A stretch of DNA of 64,000 nucleotides, from NCBI RefSeq assembly GCF_030463565.1, contig NC_134655.1, forward strand, positions 7,576,372 to 7,640,371. Reading direction: 5' to 3'. Positions 24,701-33,550 of the stretch are shown in pieces. The translations under genes were made by a program, and so were the position numbers. Each line of letters starts with the position of its first letter. Position 1 is the first letter of the stretch. This DNA comes from Pelecanus crispus (lineage: Eukaryota; Chordata; Aves; Pelecaniformes; Pelecanidae). The notes under the pieces were generated by a model that made no database searches, was not told the DNA's origin, and saw only the letters and a list, made by a program, of their open reading frames with translations.

Positions 24701-27700
24701 ATTAAAGTACTCCTAGACTGATGTGCAGATAACTGGTTCAAAACACATCTTAAGTTTCACCTGACTGCCTGTTATAAAACCACTAGTTTTCCTGTATGTA
24801 TTGCTCCATAGGGAACTGTCAACCTGTTCAACATGTGCTCTAAATAATAAAGATGTTCTATTTCCTAAGGAAACTTGTTCACATTTTTTAACTGATTTGA
24901 AAACAGACATCTTGTACTGTCCTGTTTTTTTTTTTTAAGAAAATAAACTAAATAAGGTCAACTTCAATCAGTCTATACCCAAGATTCTGTTACATAGCTG
25001 GTGAAGGTGCTCCTTGAAGAGTCATCTGTATCAATTGTAGCTCCATCCAGACAAGATGTTTTTATGATTGATTTTGCTAGCCATCTCAAATTGGTGTACG
25101 GGTGCAAACAGTTCAGTTTCTTCTTGCAGTCATCCTGGAAAATGAAATCAATCTCTGCATTCAGCAAAAGTGTGAAAGCATTAGGGAGCCTTCTGGGAGT
25201 TGGTTAGAAGGTAGAAGCCGTGTTGATCCTGTCTGTGCTGCCAGTTCTTCTGGTAACAGTACTGCTATATACTTTTTTCCTGCATCAACAGAGAAACTAG
25301 TCTTCCCTTTACCATACCTCTTTCTGGCCTATCTTGTGAACTCTATGGTCATATGACAAGAGGAAAAAGTGCGGTCCAATCCTATATCCTTTCTTCATGA
25401 TTCTAGCCTGCACTGCTTATATAATCATTATGTTAAAGCTGCCGCCTTACCAGCTATGCAAAGTCAAAATAATGTGAGCTCCTTTCTGAAGTGTAAGCTG
25501 AAGTCAGCCGAAGCTTTTTTAATGTGAAGAAAAACACAAATACTTTAATAGGCTCTTGTTAAAGAGCTTAACAGTGGGGTTCCTAAGGATGTAAATCAGT
25601 CAAAGTGAATTTAAACTGCAATGGGACTGCAGGCATCAAAGTTCTGTCAAATTATCAGTACAAGTCAGTCTGCAAGAGTCTATGACAAAACTTGGAACAA
25701 GCAGGAGTTACTGCTGTCCTATAGTAAGTGTAAAGACTTTTTTTTTTTTTTTGGTCAAAGCATTACTATTATTACTGTAACTCTATCTCCAGTATTGTTG
25801 TCTCTCCTGGACACTTGCAGTGAGCATTTAGACACTGGAAGACTGGACTTTGTGATGTACAGTAATGATAAATCTACAGTAATACGCAGATAGATGCTTT
25901 TCAAGAATGTATATAATGGAATTATGAGTCTGTTACGATGTTTGGGAAGGGGAACTATTGCTATTGTATTTTGGGGAGGGAAAGAAGGTCAGGGTTTTGT
26001 GGATGACTGTCTGATGTCCTTTTGGGGAAAGGCGTAAGAGTTTTAAAGAATTAGAGGGAGATTATAGTGTTAAATACTTCTATTTAAATGCATTTCTTTT
26101 TCAGACTTTCCCTTTTTCTGTTTAGCTGAAGACTGTAGCCTAGAGGTAGGCAGCTCCATTGTACCCATAGCAGTAGGAGCAGCTTTGGGAGGATTAGTTG
26201 TCCTAGTACTTCCTGGCTTACTCTGTTGGTTACAAGAAACGCTGTAATGCTGGATATGAGTAGTTTTAAAATAGGAAAGTTTAACTTTATTTAAAAAAAG
26301 AAAAATCTGAACTCAAAAGACTGCTTGCTTGCCGAGTCAAGCAAATGGTTTGTTAAAAACAAACCTGGGTAAGAAATGATGCAGAATGCATTGTCCTGCT
26401 TTGTTTGAACCTAACAACTTGGAGTATGTTCTGGTTCATAATCAAGTGAATGAATTGATTTCATGTCTTCCAAAATACTACACTTTTAATTTCAGAGTAT
26501 TAAAGCCATGCAGTGGCATTATGTGAATAAAAATAGTTTTGTTCTGGGCTGTGGAAACAGCATTTAACTTGTGTGCGCTTGTGGATGTTGAATATTAATG
26601 TGTATAATTATCATAGACTGTGGTATGTTTTGATTACTATTGGCTGTGCCTTATATAGTTTACTAAATATTAAAATTGTGCTCTAAGATAGAAGATTTCT
26701 GATCTTTGTTAGCTTAAAGATGCCATGCTAGTAGTCCTCAAAAGAAGCTTTTCCAGCCAATGAAGGCTTTTTTGTTTTAACTTTTAAATTTACCACAGTG
26801 TTCTCTATTGTATAGCATATACTAATAAAACCACAAAATTTTGGGCTATGGGTTGCATCTCATGATTAGAATTAAAAGGGAAGACAGCTTTTATATGGGG
26901 GCTAAAAATGTTGGGGGCCAAAGTTCCTGATTATTTTGAATGGAGACGCATTCAACCAAGTATGTCGAAAAAGCTATTCCTCCTGGCCTGAATGTGGAGT
27001 CTGCTTGTCATGGTGTGCAGTTGCCAGGTTCTGCATTTGAAGACACTTCTCTGAAGCTTCTGACCATTGTACAGTAATGATACAAGGATAGATGAGTGCC
27101 AACAGCAGTGGCAAACTGGAGAGAGGTAAAGGATGGAATGCTCCTGGTATGACACCTCAAACCCTTTTTATCCTGGGAATTCCTTGTAGTAGTGCTGTGG
27201 TGTGATACATATTGCAGTGATCTCCTTCCTTTAACAAAGAGAGAAGGGGAATTTCTGTCGCTGCCTGCTGGGCACCTTTCATCCTCAGCACGTTCATTCA
27301 CGTTTAGTATTAATGACCCATTATCTAGTGTGTAGTAGTTAAATTGTGCACGCTGACCTTCAGTAAACAAAGATGCCTAAACATCAAATGTGGTTCTCTT
27401 TTTAAGATGCTTAGATATTTTCTCAGTAGTCAGAAGATTTTGAAATAACTCACTGTATAAGGTACATATTTCCTTTCCTTTTTTTTTTTCCCCTTCCAAG
27501 TGTTGCTCTACTTGGCAGTCGGTGCTTTCAGATTGTCCAAGTTCAGTATTTTCAGGTGCTGAACCTCTGTGTGGTGTTTTCTTTCCTCTTAGCCAAAGGC
27601 TTTGTATAACCTGTTGTGAAGGGGACGTGGCAAATGTGTACTGGACTGTAGTGAGCTAAATCAAGACAGGAAATTTCCCATAACTAAGGCTGATTCAGTT

Positions 27701-28904
27701 AGAGGCTCAAATGGTTTAAATATTCACTTAAAACAATTAGCTAACTTTTGATAAAGTCTTGAATGTGTGCATGATACTCTGTTCTAATATAAACACAAGC
27801 AAAAAAGTTTTACAAGGAGCTCTGCTTTATTAAAAGCATGTAAGGCAAGCACCCTTGGAGCGCTGAAGCGGTACACGGGCACTGTGTCGTACCTTACTAA
27901 ACATCTCATCTTGGCTCCGCACCGGTGCGGCTCTGCTCTCTTGACAAACGGGAAGAATGCCAAGCCCTGCCTCCAGGTCTAAAGTGTATCACTGACTTTG
28001 AAATCAGTTAATCCTTGTATGAGTGTTTGTATCAACAAGGAATTCATCCCATATTTTACAACCTGTACATTAAAAACCACTGTAGCATTACAGCTGTCTT
28101 CTGGTTTTTTCTCTTATGTTGGGTAAGGTCTGCATATGTTTCAGCTGAAACTGATAACCCTTTTCTTGTATTTGGATTGAAAATAAATAAAGTTGCCCAC
28201 CCAAAGAGAGAGTCTTCCAGTGTTTTCCATTCAGTGCTTTCAGCATATGTATCTTGGCGGTCTCTTGTAGCTTCCAGGAAACTTCTACGTTGTTACTTGG
28301 TTTGCTGTCATTTCTCTTCATGTCTAGAACCTAGAGAAGTGCTGATGACTTGGTTTGGGAAGTCACTTGGACAAGGCACTAATATACCAGTCTGTCTTTT
28401 TTTGCTGCTGTATTGCTTGTTAACTCTGAGGTGTGATCAGCTAATGCATGCTCAGACTGCTGTTTTGTCCTCACATTTCTAATCTGAGTGGACTGCTCGC
28501 TAGAGGAAGGTGAAGTTAACTTCAATCGGAAGTAGTATATTACCAATACAAATGATGTGTGTAGTATATATGTTTAAAGAAATTGGTCTTTCTGTCAATT
28601 CTTTACTCAATACTGATTTTGCTTTAGATGTATTATTGCATCTAACACAGTGTAAGTTCTCAAAAATGTCTGTTTGCTCCTTGCTTTATTTGCTTTCTAC
28701 TGCTTGATTTCCTTTACTAATTTATTCTCCCTTGCTTTTTTGTTTTTTCTTCTTTCTGCAGCCGAAGAATGCTTTGCTGATTCTGACCTGAACTTTCTTA
28801 TTCCCATCGCAGTGGGCATGGCACTTGGCTTCCTTATCATTCTTGTCTTTATATCTTATGTCATTGGAAGAAGAAAAAGTCGTACTGGCTATCAGTCTGT
28901 ATAA
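12696..28904 (+). CDS. LAMP2: LAMP2, lysosome-associated membrane protein 2 (whole gene)
   Basis: Type I lysosomal membrane glycoprotein used in autophagosome-lysosome fusion and lysosomal stability. Eight shared exons encode a signal peptide (leucine run, residues about 10-17), two LAMP luminal domains with all eight disulfide cysteines (two each side of the hinge are visible per domain pair), and a Pro/Thr-rich hinge in exon 5. I count about 22 N-glycosylation sequons. The last exon is chosen from three: B (tail [12 protein letters not shown]), an A-like exon that is broken, and C (tail [12 protein letters not shown]). These tails identify LAMP2 rather than LAMP1. CDS: 12696-12756, 13773-13891, 14426-14639, 15273-15434, 16216-16433, 16970-17089, 17358-17436, 21107-21274, then 22533-22672 (B, about 426 aa) or 28762-28904 (C, about 427 aa). 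All joins keep phase. The start at 12696 has G at -3 and +4; an in-frame ATG at 12627 would add 23 residues before the signal peptide and is less likely. Confidence 0.95.
12881..12888 (+). promoter_or_regulatory. CACGTGAC E-box in LAMP2 intron 1 start
   Basis: CACGTGAC lies about 125 bp after exon 1, still inside the CpG island. It matches eight bases of the ten-base CLEAR consensus bound by TFEB-type factors, and is the better of the two candidate sites here. Confidence 0.45.
13773..13891 (+). CDS. LAMP2: LAMP2 exon 2
   Basis: Acceptor AG at 13771-13772, donor GTAAGT after 13891; phase 1 in, phase 0 out. Encodes the start of the mature luminal domain ([19 protein letters not shown]), with the first conserved cysteine and two glycosylation sequons. 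Confidence 0.95.
14426..14639 (+). CDS. LAMP2: LAMP2 exon 3
   Basis: Acceptor AG at 14424-14425, donor GTAATG after 14639; phase 0 in, phase 1 out. Encodes 71 residues of luminal domain 1 with the second conserved cysteine (SVCG) and seven N-glycosylation sequons, the densest cluster in the protein. Confidence 0.95.
15273..15434 (+). CDS. LAMP2: LAMP2 exon 4
   Basis: Acceptor AG at 15271-15272, donor GTGAGC after 15434; phase 1 at both ends. Contains the third cysteine (FVCHNTD) and the motif [11 protein letters not shown] typical of a LAMP domain end. The 580-bp intron before it and the 780-bp intron after it show nothing else recognisable. Confidence 0.95.
16216..16433 (+). CDS. LAMP2: LAMP2 exon 5 (Pro/Thr hinge)
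   Basis: Acceptor AG at 16214-16215, donor GTGCTT after 16433; phase 1 in, phase 0 out. Encodes the fourth cysteine (SRC), a Pro/Thr-rich hinge of about 35 residues that is likely O-glycosylated, then the start of luminal domain 2 ([15 protein letters not shown]). Confidence 0.95.
16970..17089 (+). CDS. LAMP2: LAMP2 exon 6
   Basis: Acceptor AG at 16968-16969, donor GTAAGT after 17089; 40 codons, phase 0 at both ends. Luminal domain 2, with cysteine in DGACGNTT. Confidence 0.95.
17358..17436 (+). CDS. LAMP2: LAMP2 exon 7
   Basis: Acceptor AG at 17356-17357, donor GTAAGA after 17436; phase 0 in, phase 1 out. Encodes [20 protein letters not shown] and six further residues, with three sequons. 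The following intron is enlarged to about 3.7 kb by the CR1 insertion. Confidence 0.94.
17711..18697 (+). pseudogene. CR1 ORF2, endonuclease part (truncated, frameshifted)
   Basis: Open frame encoding the apurinic-type endonuclease of CR1, beginning near [11 protein letters not shown]. Active-site-type motifs are present: [14 protein letters not shown] and LGLSDHDMI, the last holding the terminal SDH motif. The frame extends upstream into unrelated LAMP2 intron sequence, so the ATG at 17597 is not native. It ends at TAG/TAA-type stop 18695-18697 shortly after the reading frame is lost near 18670, where an extra base in a C pair is the likely cause. Not expected to be mobile because of the missing 5' end and the shift. 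Confidence 0.88.
18669..20420 (+). pseudogene. CR1 ORF2, reverse transcriptase part
   Basis: Long frame encoding the CR1 reverse transcriptase, shifted relative to the endonuclease frame. It shows the ordered RT motifs: [43 protein letters not shown] with a catalytic aspartate, [20 protein letters not shown], and the FADDTKLGG catalytic box. It closes at a natural stop (20418-20420) ending VALWDMV. The first ATG is at 18756, but the frame is open from the shift point. The catalytic motifs look undamaged, suggesting a fairly young copy. Confidence 0.9.
21107..21274 (+). CDS. LAMP2: LAMP2 exon 8
   Basis: Acceptor AG at 21105-21106, donor GTAAGA after 21274; phase 1 at both ends. Encodes the end of luminal domain 2 with [10 protein letters not shown] and [16 protein letters not shown], and is the last exon shared by all isoforms. 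Confidence 0.95.
22533..22672 (+). CDS. LAMP2: LAMP2 alternative last exon B
   Basis: Acceptor AG at 22531-22532, phase 1 in, stop TGA at 22670-22672. Encodes [14 protein letters not shown], with the last luminal cysteine, a transmembrane helix ([19 protein letters not shown]) and the tail [17 protein letters not shown] is the GYxx-hydrophobic lysosomal sorting signal. The tail equals that of mammalian LAMP2B, the muscle-enriched isoform. Intact. Confidence 0.95.
22673..26125 (+). other. LAMP2B 3' UTR and intron to the A-like exon
   Basis: AT-rich, no further exon seen. AATAAA at 24846-24851 and 24942-24947 are the likely polyadenylation signals for the B isoform, implying a 3' UTR of about 2.2 kb. 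Open frames in this stretch (for example 25001-25207 and 25621-25893) have no supporting features. Confidence 0.6.
26126..26269 (+). pseudogene. LAMP2: LAMP2 alternative last exon A, apparently decayed
   Basis: Located between the B and C exons, with a good acceptor (polypyrimidine tract, AG at 26124-26125) and the right phase. It begins [20 protein letters not shown], clearly homologous to the LAMP2A exon, and continues as a transmembrane helix to LVVLVL. There the frame is lost: the run CTTCCTGG at about 26209-26216 has one base too many, and the open frame ends at TAA 26245-26247 after [11 protein letters not shown]. In the other frame the expected tail is still readable ([16 protein letters not shown]), but its glutamine codon is TAG (26261-26263), followed by TTT TAA, the codons expected for F and stop of a GYEQF tail. 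So there are two independent lesions. Sequencing or assembly error could explain the first, less easily both. AATAAA signals follow at 26526-26531 and 26824-26829. Confidence 0.85.
27917..27930. repeat. 14-bp perfect palindrome in a CpG-dense islet
   Basis: CCGCACCGGTGCGG is identical to its reverse complement and sits in a roughly 120-bp CpG-containing patch (27845-27960) inside the otherwise AT-rich LAMP2 A-to-C intron. Origin unknown. Confidence 0.6.
28762..28904 (+). CDS. LAMP2: LAMP2 alternative last exon C
   Basis: Acceptor AG at 28760-28761 after a strong pyrimidine tract, phase 1 in, stop TAA at 28902-28904. Encodes [19 protein letters not shown], a transmembrane helix and the tail [12 protein letters not shown], matching LAMP2C, the isoform linked to RNA and DNA uptake by lysosomes. 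GYQSV is an intact sorting signal. AATAAA at 29469-29474 is a candidate polyadenylation signal. Confidence 0.95.
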
Positions 28905-31900
28905 TCTCTTAATTCTGTCTCTGTTGCCACCTTCCCTGCTCTTCTTTCCCAGACTCCCTGATCTGCCCCTTTAAAAAGAAGAAAAACAAATGAATTTGTA
29001 GTTTCTTTGTTTAAAAAAAACACGACAGAATAATGTGCCATGAATCTGAAGATGAGTTGCAGAATTACTTGAAGCTGCTGTATGATTTTGGAGAAAGTAA
29101 GTGTTCTGAGGACCGTAGAATTGAGTGGGGTTGATGTGTATCCACATGAGAAACGTGATTATTTTGAGTACAGAAGACTTCTAAGAAACTCTATTTCTGT
29201 TGTTTAATCTTTTTATACAAGAAAATTTCTAGTTGCATACAGCTTATCTCGGATAATGCTAAAGCTTAAACCATAATTAAAGGTGTGAATGCTGTGTCGA
29301 AAGGGACTGTAGGTGCTGTGGGAAAATGAATACCAAGCTCTTAACAGACTTCTGTTGGGAACTTGGCATATGGCTGGTGGTTTGTTTTGTTTCATTAGCA
29401 GCTTGATCTTGTGAATCAGTCTGAATTTCCTATTCCTTCTGAATGTAAAGGTAATACCTGATCACACTAATAAACTAACATAATAAGAGAAGAACATCTG
29501 ATTCTTCTAGTAAATTAATTTGTTTAGCAGTCAACTTCTCCATACTGAAGTTAATGTATGTTAAATAGCTTTGCACTAGCATGATGTCTTTATTCACCAA
29601 GATAAGGCTCAGTCCTGGAGAACTTTCATTACTCAGAAAAGCCAACAGTCCACTAAAGGAAATGGGTCCTGTGCTATTTTGTTTGACTGTTTTCCCTTTT
29701 GTTCTGAGCTCAATTGTGAAATGAGGGTGGGAGGGTAGAATTTCACGGGCTGCAGTTTGTCTCAGCTTTGATTCTGTGCACATAAAAGAAACTACACAGC
29801 GTTTTCAGCACTGGTCCATGTGAGGCTCAAGAGTATTTTGAGAGCTGTCAAAGACTGAGTAAGAACACAGATTGTTCAGAGATTCCTGCAGTTCCTTTGG
29901 ACACCTTTCATGGGTTAACAGGATCACTGAAAAGCTGTGGTCTAGGAATGCGAGTGAAGATATGAAAACTGTCTGTTTTGATAAGATTAATCTGCTTTTA
30001 ACCACATAATTATTGCACTCAAACAAAAATGTTGAATAGTGTAAGAGCACAAAACTTCTGGTATGAGGAATGCTGATTGTAAAGCAGAAACTAATATGTA
30101 TGTGTGTGTATATATATAGTGAAGAAAGTGACTTCCAAAGGAATAGGAGCATCTGACTTGTTTGAAGATGCTTTCTTTGTTATTAATGCCGTACTTTTTG
30201 CCATTCTGTGTCCCATACCTAAACTGTACCAAAATAGAAGCCAGTCATTTGTGGTTGTGTTCTGCTTCACTCCTACCAGGTTCATGTTGATAGGATGAAA
30301 GAAGCCTCTTGCTCTTTCAGTCTCTTTGGTCCATCTTGGTAAAAGCCTTTTGCAGCTAGTGAGCCCCAATTTCCAACTGTGCGACAGCTCAAGAGCTGCC
30401 AGGTCTGCAAAGAGCTGCAGACGGCACTCAAAAGTTCCTGTCCTCTGCAGCAAGTGTTTACTAAAACTACTTTTAATATTTAATCTCTTTGTGTATTGAG
30501 CCTGTACCTACGTTGTAGGGAAAGCACCTTTGGTAATTCACGTGCACAAAGGAGACTGTCAACACTGATGTTTAAGTAACTCACAATATATATATTCAGG
30601 TAAGGGAGATTTCTAAAGAGTTAGTTCTGATGTTTGAGAAACACCTGTATGTTCAATTATTATTGTCCTCACTGTGACCAAAGATAAGCTTTACCTGAAT
30701 CTGACAAAACTCATTTTTATACTGCAAATGGGCTCTTGAATCAAGTTGTCTTTTTTTTAGGAGTGTAATTTAATGCTGCTGAGTTGGACTTGTGTGCTTT
30801 GGGTTTGGTTGTCTTGGTCTTTTGTGTTGTACCTTTGCTCTCGCAATACTTGATTTCCCTGCCAGACCAGTAAATGGTGAACTATTTTGAGACTGGCAAT
30901 TTCTGAGTAACAGAGTGTGTTGCTTCTCTGCTGCCAGCAGATGGATTCCGGCTATGGTTCCATGCTCAGATTGCAGATCAAAGTATTTTGCATCACTTTT
31001 GCTAGGTTATTTTAGTAAAATGTGGCAATTTCCTAGATGCACATATATATATATATTATATATACATATGAAGTATTGTTTGGGGCTTCAATAGAAGTCA
31101 AAAATTGAGCCAGCACTTTAAGGTTGTTGTAGCACAAAGAGTGGTGTATACTATTCTCTAAGTCTTGAAATGGCTGTACAAATATGCTGAAAGCAGAATA
31201 TGTGTATGGAAAATAAAGTTAACTATGGTGTTTATAGAGTTTTGTTTTAGTGTAAGTAGACACACATGCCATTTCTGAGAGCTTTCCCAACCGGATTGTC
31301 TGTGTGCCTGGATCTGGATGTTGGTGGGGAAACAGAAACTTTTGCTTCTAAGCTGTTCACGCATTTATGTCCCAATTAGTTGGTCTGTCTTTGATTGGAT
31401 CAAAGTATGGGTCCACTGTCTGCTAAAGGACCAGCTGCTTCATGAATCCTTCCAACAGGCAGGTAAGGGAATAGATATAAATAAAATTTTGTCCTGTTGC
31501 TAGCTGGAGAGCTGTTAATTTCATGGCCTGGAGTATGAAGGGTTTGGTTTCCTTTCAGGATCCTACGGAAACACACATGTTTTAGAAGAGCTAAAGCGAT
31601 TGGCAGGCGGGGAACCATTTGTGGGTTTAACATTTCTGATGTCAAAGGAAGAGCTGCTACCACGGCAGCATCTTCCTTGGCAGAAGCAGGTTTCGGTTGA
31701 TCAGAAGATGCCCTTTCAGGTAAGTTGTGCAGGCAGAATGGTTGTGTTGCCCTAGCTCTGTCAGTGTTGTGTGAATAACCACATCTGAGCAAAATTAGTT
31801 CCTAAACTACCTCTGGTTCAGGTTCTTAACAGTTCTTAATTAATAGGTTTTGCCCGATGGTTGGTTGTGATACTTAGCGTACTGTGAGTCTTACTGTACT

Positions 31901-33388
31901 GGGCTTCTGAACTCTTTGGCCCTAGAAAGTAAATAAAGTGCTCAAAATTCAAGGATCACATTACATACTGCTTTGAAATTCTGTCCCTAACTGGCCAGCA
32001 CAGGGAGCTAAAGTCACAAACTGCATCTCTTTTACCATTCTTAAAACACTGGTGCCATAGGGTTAATTTTGCTGTAGTCGCTTTATTTTTAATACAAAAA
32101 AATTACTTCTTAGAGACTTATATAGATCAGGAAATGATGGTAGATTAAGTACTTGGACTAGGATGTAGGACAAACATACCATAATGCTCTTGTTCAGTCA
32201 GTAATTTTAGTAAGTGTGCTTTCCAACTAGTACATGATCCTGAGGTGTCCTGTCCTGCTGTGTTCTCGTAGCTCGTAACCCGCAGAGCGCGGTTCATCTC
32301 TCGAACGCGAAGGCCGTGTGCTCACGGGCCCCCGAGGGGCAGGCTGCCCGTGCCCGTGCCGCAGAGGCTGCTCAGGTTAGCAGTGCTCTGCTCTGACCAG
32401 GGCGAGCGTGCTTCACGGGTCTTTGAGGACGATAAATTGATGACTTCACCAATACCAGCGTTGACCCCTTAACCATGAAACTACTCAGCATTTCTCTGTG
32501 GTTCTGCAGCGTTACAGCTGTGACCTCTCTGGAAAAGGGAAGAACAGGCTTGAAATATTTGGTGGGTCTAACACATTTCAGTGGCACTTCTGTGCCTGAA
32601 CAGGGGAAGGAGGCACCGTCAGCCTGTGAACCGCGACAAGGAGAGAAAGAGCTCCTTTCACTTGTCCCTGCCTAATAGACTTGAGGATTCCTGGGGCAGA
32701 GAGAAGTACTGGAGTGAGGAGGAGGAGGGAGAAACACATTAATCTTCCCACTTCAGAAAGGAACAGTTGGAAAGGCTCAAGGGCAAATGGTTTGCTATGT
32801 GGCCTTTGCTCCAACACCTTGGGTGTGCTGAATGAGCGGTGTAAAATGCTGCAGTCAAGGTGCTCCTGGCGCTGAAGATCCTAGGAGGCATTTTGAGATC
32901 TGCCATTTTCACTTTGACTCTGTGATTGTGGGCATAATCCAGAATTTTTGCTGTTTATTACTTTAACAAGAATAGTGCTAATAAACTACCCTCTTGTTAG
33001 CTTTGGCCTGAGAAATGCACATAAAACTATGGTAAAGATTAAAATTTAAAGCCAGGAAAAATGCATTCCACAGGGATCACTCATAAAAGACCTTATGAAA
33101 ATAGCGTTCAGATACCAGAGGGGTTTTTTAATCAAAATTGAAATGCTTTTGCAGGTTCTCTGCCCAGAAGATAACTTTTAATTTTTACTAATAATGATTT
33201 ACATCAGATGATGAAAAATGTGGTTCCATGCTCCATTGCATCACATTTGTTTCCTAACTATGAACAAAAATAAATTAACAAAAATCTCCATGTGCCTGTT
33301 TTTCCTAGCAGAAAAAATGCTGGCTTTATGCTTTAAAAAGGAAAAAGCCTCTGATTGACTTAACCTAAGTGCCCAGTGTTTGGGGTGG
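28905..33388. other. LAMP2C 3' UTR and LAMP2-ATP1B4 intergenic DNA
   Basis: Convergent gene ends. + strand AATAAA occurs at 29469-29474 and 31212-31217. For ATP1B4 on the minus strand the nearest AATAAA is TTTATT at 32954-32959, about 430 bp past its stop. Short AT repeats lie at 30105-30118 and 31043-31070, and a small CpG-dense patch at about 32270-32400. No coding exon recognised. Confidence 0.6.
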
Positions 33389-33550
33389 CTACTTTCCAAT
33401 GCTGAGCGTGAAGATGATTCGGCCCAGGAAGCGGTCGCTGTTAACGTCATTGATAATACCTTTCCCATTCAGACTGCACTGAATAGGGACCAAATCATTC
33501 TTCTTCACATCTGTGAAGTGCATAGCCACCAGTGGGGATGTATAGTTGAC
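33389..33550 (-). CDS. ATP1B4: ATP1B4 exon 8 (C-terminus)
   Basis: Encodes 53 residues starting [20 protein letters not shown] and ending [14 protein letters not shown], with the stop at 33391-33389. Acceptor AG is at 33552-33551 on the minus strand. Holds the last ectodomain cysteine (IQC) and the immunoglobulin-like C-terminal fold conserved in beta subunits. Confidence 0.95.
   Translation of the reverse strand, partial: VNYTSPLVAMHFTDVKKNDLVPIQCSLNGKGIINDVNSDRFLGRIIFTLSIGK

Noticed and set aside
12696-28904. Gene might be LAMP1 next to CUL4A, as in the paralogous block
   Set aside because: The GYQTL, GYE and GYQSV tails in three alternative last exons, the NYIA cullin end and the ATP1B4/TMEM255A neighbours are all specific to the LAMP2-CUL4B block.
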